The position numbers and the translations under genes were made by a program. DNA of 64,000 nt from Chromatocurvus sp964613795 (GTDB lineage: Bacteria > Pseudomonadota > Gammaproteobacteria > Pseudomonadales > Halieaceae): positions 124,001 through 188,000 of the forward strand of contig CAZTJR010000001.1 in NCBI GenBank assembly GCA_964613795.1, written 5' to 3'. This document shows positions 61,287-64,000 of this stretch, piece by piece; within the stretch, counting starts at the first letter, position 1, and the number at the start of each line of letters is the position of its first letter. Below the pieces are notes generated by a model that was not told the DNA's origin, searched no databases, and saw nothing but the letters and a program-made list of their open reading frames with translations.

Positions 61287-64000
61287 ATGAATCATCGTCG
61301 ATCTTTGATGGCGCGGGCAGTACATGGCGTCCTGGTAGCAGGTACGGTCAGTTCCGGTGCAGGCTTCGCCGGATCTGCTTACGCGCAGCAGGACACAGCA
61401 CTGGAAGAAGTGGTTATTACGGGTTCGCGCTTGCGTCGCGATCGCGATTTTGTAGAGGTGAGCCCGGTCGCCACGGTCGACATGGAGCAGATACAGGGCC
61501 TGGGCAACCTGACGCTGGAGCAGACGGTCAATCGCATGCCGCAGCTGGTGCCGGACACCACCAGTGCCACCAACCAGTATGGTGGTGCTGCCATGAGCGC
61601 GAACCTGCGAGGTTTGGGCGCAGTGCGCACGCTGGTTCTCGTCGATGGCCGTCGCTATATCCCCGCAGAGAACACAGGTATTGCCGACCTCGCCACTATT
61701 CCCGATATGCTGGTCGAGAGCGTGGAGATCGTGACCGGCGGGGCCTCTGCGGTCTACGGTTCCGACGCCATCGCGGGCGCCATCAACTTCCGCCTGCGCG
61801 ATGACTTCCAGGGCACCGAGTTCCGCTACCAGCGCGGCGAGACGGGCGAAGGCGACGGCGAGACCGAGCGCTTTGACGTCCTCCTCGGCGCCGGCACCGA
61901 CGACGGGCGCGGCAATGTCACGTTCGCCGCCTCCTATTCGGAACGCGGCACGATCATGGGTGACTCGCGCGACTTCTCCGCCATCCCGCTGGTGACAAGT
62001 TCAACTGGAGAGTACGTGCCCTTCGGGTCTGGCAACATTCCCGGCACCGTCATCTCGCTGCAGCCGGCTCAGTTCTCGCAGATCAACGGCGTCGACCTTA
62101 GCAATTCCGACGGTTCCTGCCCGGGCCCGATCCAGGGCGTGCGCTTTGATGCCGGCGGCCAGCCGGCGCCGTTCTGCCGGCCGGAAGACCAGTTCAACTA
62201 CGCGGCGGACAACTTCCTGATGCGCCCGATGGAGCGCTATCAGATAAGCACCATCGGCAAATACCAGATCAACAACCAGGTGGAAGCCTACACCCAGTTT
62301 TTCTACAACAAGTACGAACAGGAATACCAGATGGCGCCCGATTCGGTGGCCCCCACCAGCTTCGGCCAGCAGGGCGGCACGATCGTGATTCCGCAGGCAG
62401 CCACCAACCCGCTGTTCAGCCCGCAGCTGCAGAGCTTCTGGGCACAGAACGCTGCGTTCTGGGATCCTGACGGTGACGGCGACTACGTGGTCAGTAACAC
62501 CGGGCGCCGCTTTGAAGAATTCGGCCCGCGCAACTTCTCGTACAATATCGATTCGTTTATGCTGACTGGTGGCTTCCGCGGTGACCTGGAGTTCGGTGAC
62601 AGCAACTGGAGCTGGGATACCTTCTACCAGTATTCGAGAAACGAAACCACGCTGACCAACGTCGGCCTGTTGTCGAAGTCCGGCATCACGCTCGGCCTGG
62701 ACCCGGTCATCGACGACAGCGGCAACGTCACCTGTCGCACCCAGGTACGCGGCTGTGTCCCGGTCAACATATTCGGCACGGATACCCTGACGCCAGCAAT
62801 GGCCGACTACCTGCAGAGTGAGAGCGTGACCGACAACCGTTTCGAGCGCCAGGTAGCCGGCGCCAGCATCGCCGGTGACCTGTTCGAGCTGCCGGCGGGC
62901 ACGGTGGCGACCGCCTTTGGCGTCGAGTACCGTGAGGAAACCATCTCGGTGGTCCCGAACGACGCCCAGTTGACCAACGACCTGGCGGCACAGTCCATCG
63001 CACCGCAAATCGTGAACGGCTCCTATGACATATTCGAGCTCTTCGCGGAGACGCGCATACCGATCTTGAGCGAGCAGTTCGGGTTGCAGGGCCTGGCAGT
63101 GGAAGGCGCGGCGCGCTACGCCGACTACTCGACGGTCGGCACGGTGAGCACCTGGAGCGGGTCTCTGGACGTGGACATCAACGAACAGATCAAGCTGCGT
63201 GCCGGCTACAGCCGCGCGATCCGCGCGCCCAACCTCGACGAGCTCCTGCGTCCGGTGAGCGCCGGCTTCCGGCCGGTGAACGACCCCTGTCTGGCGGTGA
63301 ACAACCCGTCGGCGAGCGTCAAGCAGCTGTGCGTCCAGCAGGGCGTGCCGGCCAACATCGTCGACACGCTGGTTGACAGCGTGCGCTCGGGCTACGACCT
63401 GATCAGCGGCGGCAACCCCAACCTCGAAGAGGAAGAGGCAGACACCCTGACTGCTGGCTTCGTGCTGATGCCGTCCATGCTGCCCGGCCTCTCGCTGTCG
63501 CTGGACTACTACCGTGTTGAGCTGGAAGGCGCGATCTCACAGGTCGATGGCCAGCTGCTGCTGAACGACTGTTTCGCCACGGGAGCAATCGACGGCACCT
63601 CCTGCCAGTCGATTACGCGCGACTCGAATGGCAACCTCTTTGAGGTCAATGCCCCGCTGCTGAACCTGGCGAGCCGTGAAGTGGAAGGTATGGATCTGGC
63701 GATCAACTACGCGTTCGAAGCTCTGCCGTCCTTCCTCGCTCTGCCAAACCATGGCGCAACGCTGGATATCCAGTCCTTTTCGTCCTGGCAGTTCACCAAC
63801 GAGGAGCAGGTGCTGGAAAGCCTGCCGCCGATCGACTGCGCGGGTCGCTACAGCGGCACCTGCTCCAGCGGCCCGGTGCGTCCTGATCCGGACTTCCGCA
63901 GCCTGCTGCGCTTTAGCTACCGTTCCGGTCCGTTACGCCTGAGCCCCGAGATCAACTATATCGGAGATCTGAAGCTGGCTGACAACTCGTCGCCGAACGA
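61287..64000 (+). CDS. TonB-dependent outer-membrane receptor, 3' end outside window
   Basis: At least 904 residues are open to the window edge. The start ATG has GGGGAGAG upstream. The signal peptide ends SAYAQQD, then EEVVITGSRLRRDRDF leads into the plug, with NLRGLGAVRTLVLVDGRRY and the TGGASAVYGSDAIAGAINF block. The barrel part includes GYSRAIRAPNLDELLRP, GGNPNLEEEEADTLTAGF and LSLDYYRVELEGAIS. It belongs to the same broad subgroup as the receptor at 49913 but differs clearly in the plug (VEVSPVATV against TSNSPVATV) and in its barrel. It follows the propeller-M24 operon on the same strand behind its own promoter region. Confidence 0.94.
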   Translation, partial: MNHRRSLMARAVHGVLVAGTVSSGAGFAGSAYAQQDTALEEVVITGSRLRRDRDFVEVSPVATVDMEQIQGLGNLTLEQTVNRMPQLVPDTTSATNQYGGAAMSANLRGLGAVRTLVLVDGRRYIPAENTGIADLATIPDMLVESVEIVTGGASAVYGSDAIAGAINFRLRDDFQGTEFRYQRGETGEGDGETERFDVLLGAGTDDGRGNVTFAASYSERGTIMGDSRDFSAIPLVTSSTGEYVPFGSGNIPGTVISLQPAQFSQINGVDLSNSDGSCPGPIQGVRFDAGGQPAPFCRPEDQFNYAADNFLMRPMERYQISTIGKYQINNQVEAYTQFFYNKYEQEYQMAPDSVAPTSFGQQGGTIVIPQAATNPLFSPQLQSFWAQNAAFWDPDGDGDYVVSNTGRRFEEFGPRNFSYNIDSFMLTGGFRGDLEFGDSNWSWDTFYQYSRNETTLTNVGLLSKSGITLGLDPVIDDSGNVTCRTQVRGCVPVNIFGTDTLTPAMADYLQSESVTDNRFERQVAGASIAGDLFELPAGTVATAFGVEYREETISVVPNDAQLTNDLAAQSIAPQIVNGSYDIFELFAETRIPILSEQFGLQGLAVEGAARYADYSTVGTVSTWSGSLDVDINEQIKLRAGYSRAIRAPNLDELLRPVSAGFRPVNDPCLAVNNPSASVKQLCVQQGVPANIVDTLVDSVRSGYDLISGGNPNLEEEEADTLTAGFVLMPSMLPGLSLSLDYYRVELEGAISQVDGQLLLNDCFATGAIDGTSCQSITRDSNGNLFEVNAPLLNLASREVEGMDLAINYAFEALPSFLALPNHGATLDIQSFSSWQFTNEEQVLESLPPIDCAGRYSGTCSSGPVRPDPDFRSLLRFSYRSGPLRLSPEINYIGDLKLADNSSPN

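Noticed and set aside
1..64000. CRISPR array, insertion sequence, prophage, tRNA/rRNA, or defence system
   Set aside because: No regularly spaced repeats, transposase or integrase, phage structural genes, cloverleaf or rRNA sequence, or known defence genes were seen on either strand.

Overview
This is a GC-rich, densely coded chromosomal window from a Gram-negative heterotroph, most likely a marine gammaproteobacterium (Halieaceae- or Woeseiaceae-like; inferred from gene content and protein style, not proven). The supporting signs are TonB-dependent receptors, lipoproteins with LxxC lipoboxes, MalEFGK- and PotABCD-type importers, a Rossmann gpsA and several secreted peptidases. I saw no rRNA or tRNA gene, no insertion sequence, no prophage gene and no CRISPR array. 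The last gene, a TonB-dependent receptor, runs off the right edge.

Region 1 (1-20200) holds general metabolism and envelope genes. In order these are an NTF2-like protein, a class III omega-aminotransferase, a secreted alpha/beta hydrolase and an M48 lipoprotein peptidase. A leftward phospholipid/phosphate group follows (HAD-acyltransferase fusion, gpsA, alkaline phosphatase lipoprotein). Then come a secreted amidohydrolase facing a RidA-like protein, a PQQ-type sugar dehydrogenase diverging from a DUF885 metallopeptidase, a four-gene polyamine-type ABC importer operon, and a two-gene unit of a CxCC beta-propeller lipoprotein with a TlpA thioredoxin.

Region 2 (20300-32754) is a catabolic locus. 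Nine leftward genes encode two SDRs, a DHDPS-family lyase, a MalEFGK-like importer, and two FAD proteins that look like a fused version of the three-subunit hydroxyproline/opine/sarcosine-type dehydrogenases. Nearby are a divergent SDR, a TIM-barrel sugar isomerase with a good promoter, and an ornithine-cyclodeaminase-family ketimine reductase. The substrate cannot be read from sequence; a sugar-linked amine or imino acid would fit.

Region 3 (32765-64000) looks like a peptide-scavenging locus. It has four ~1000-1100-residue paralogous secreted Asp-box beta-propellers (sortilin/VPS10-N type). Two are operonic with secreted peptidases (S9 and M24) and one with the ornithine-cyclodeaminase-family gene. 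Also present are two DUF885 proteins (one lacking the metal-site Glu), two TonB-dependent receptors, a TPR/2OG-Fe(II) oxygenase, a SAM methyltransferase, and a small PepSY-TM membrane operon. A plausible model is that propellers and peptidases process oligopeptides in the periplasm or at the surface and the TonB receptors import the products. This is inference from context.

Several divergent or upstream regions carry inverted repeats that look like operators, and one very clear intrinsic terminator follows the leftward TonB receptor gene.
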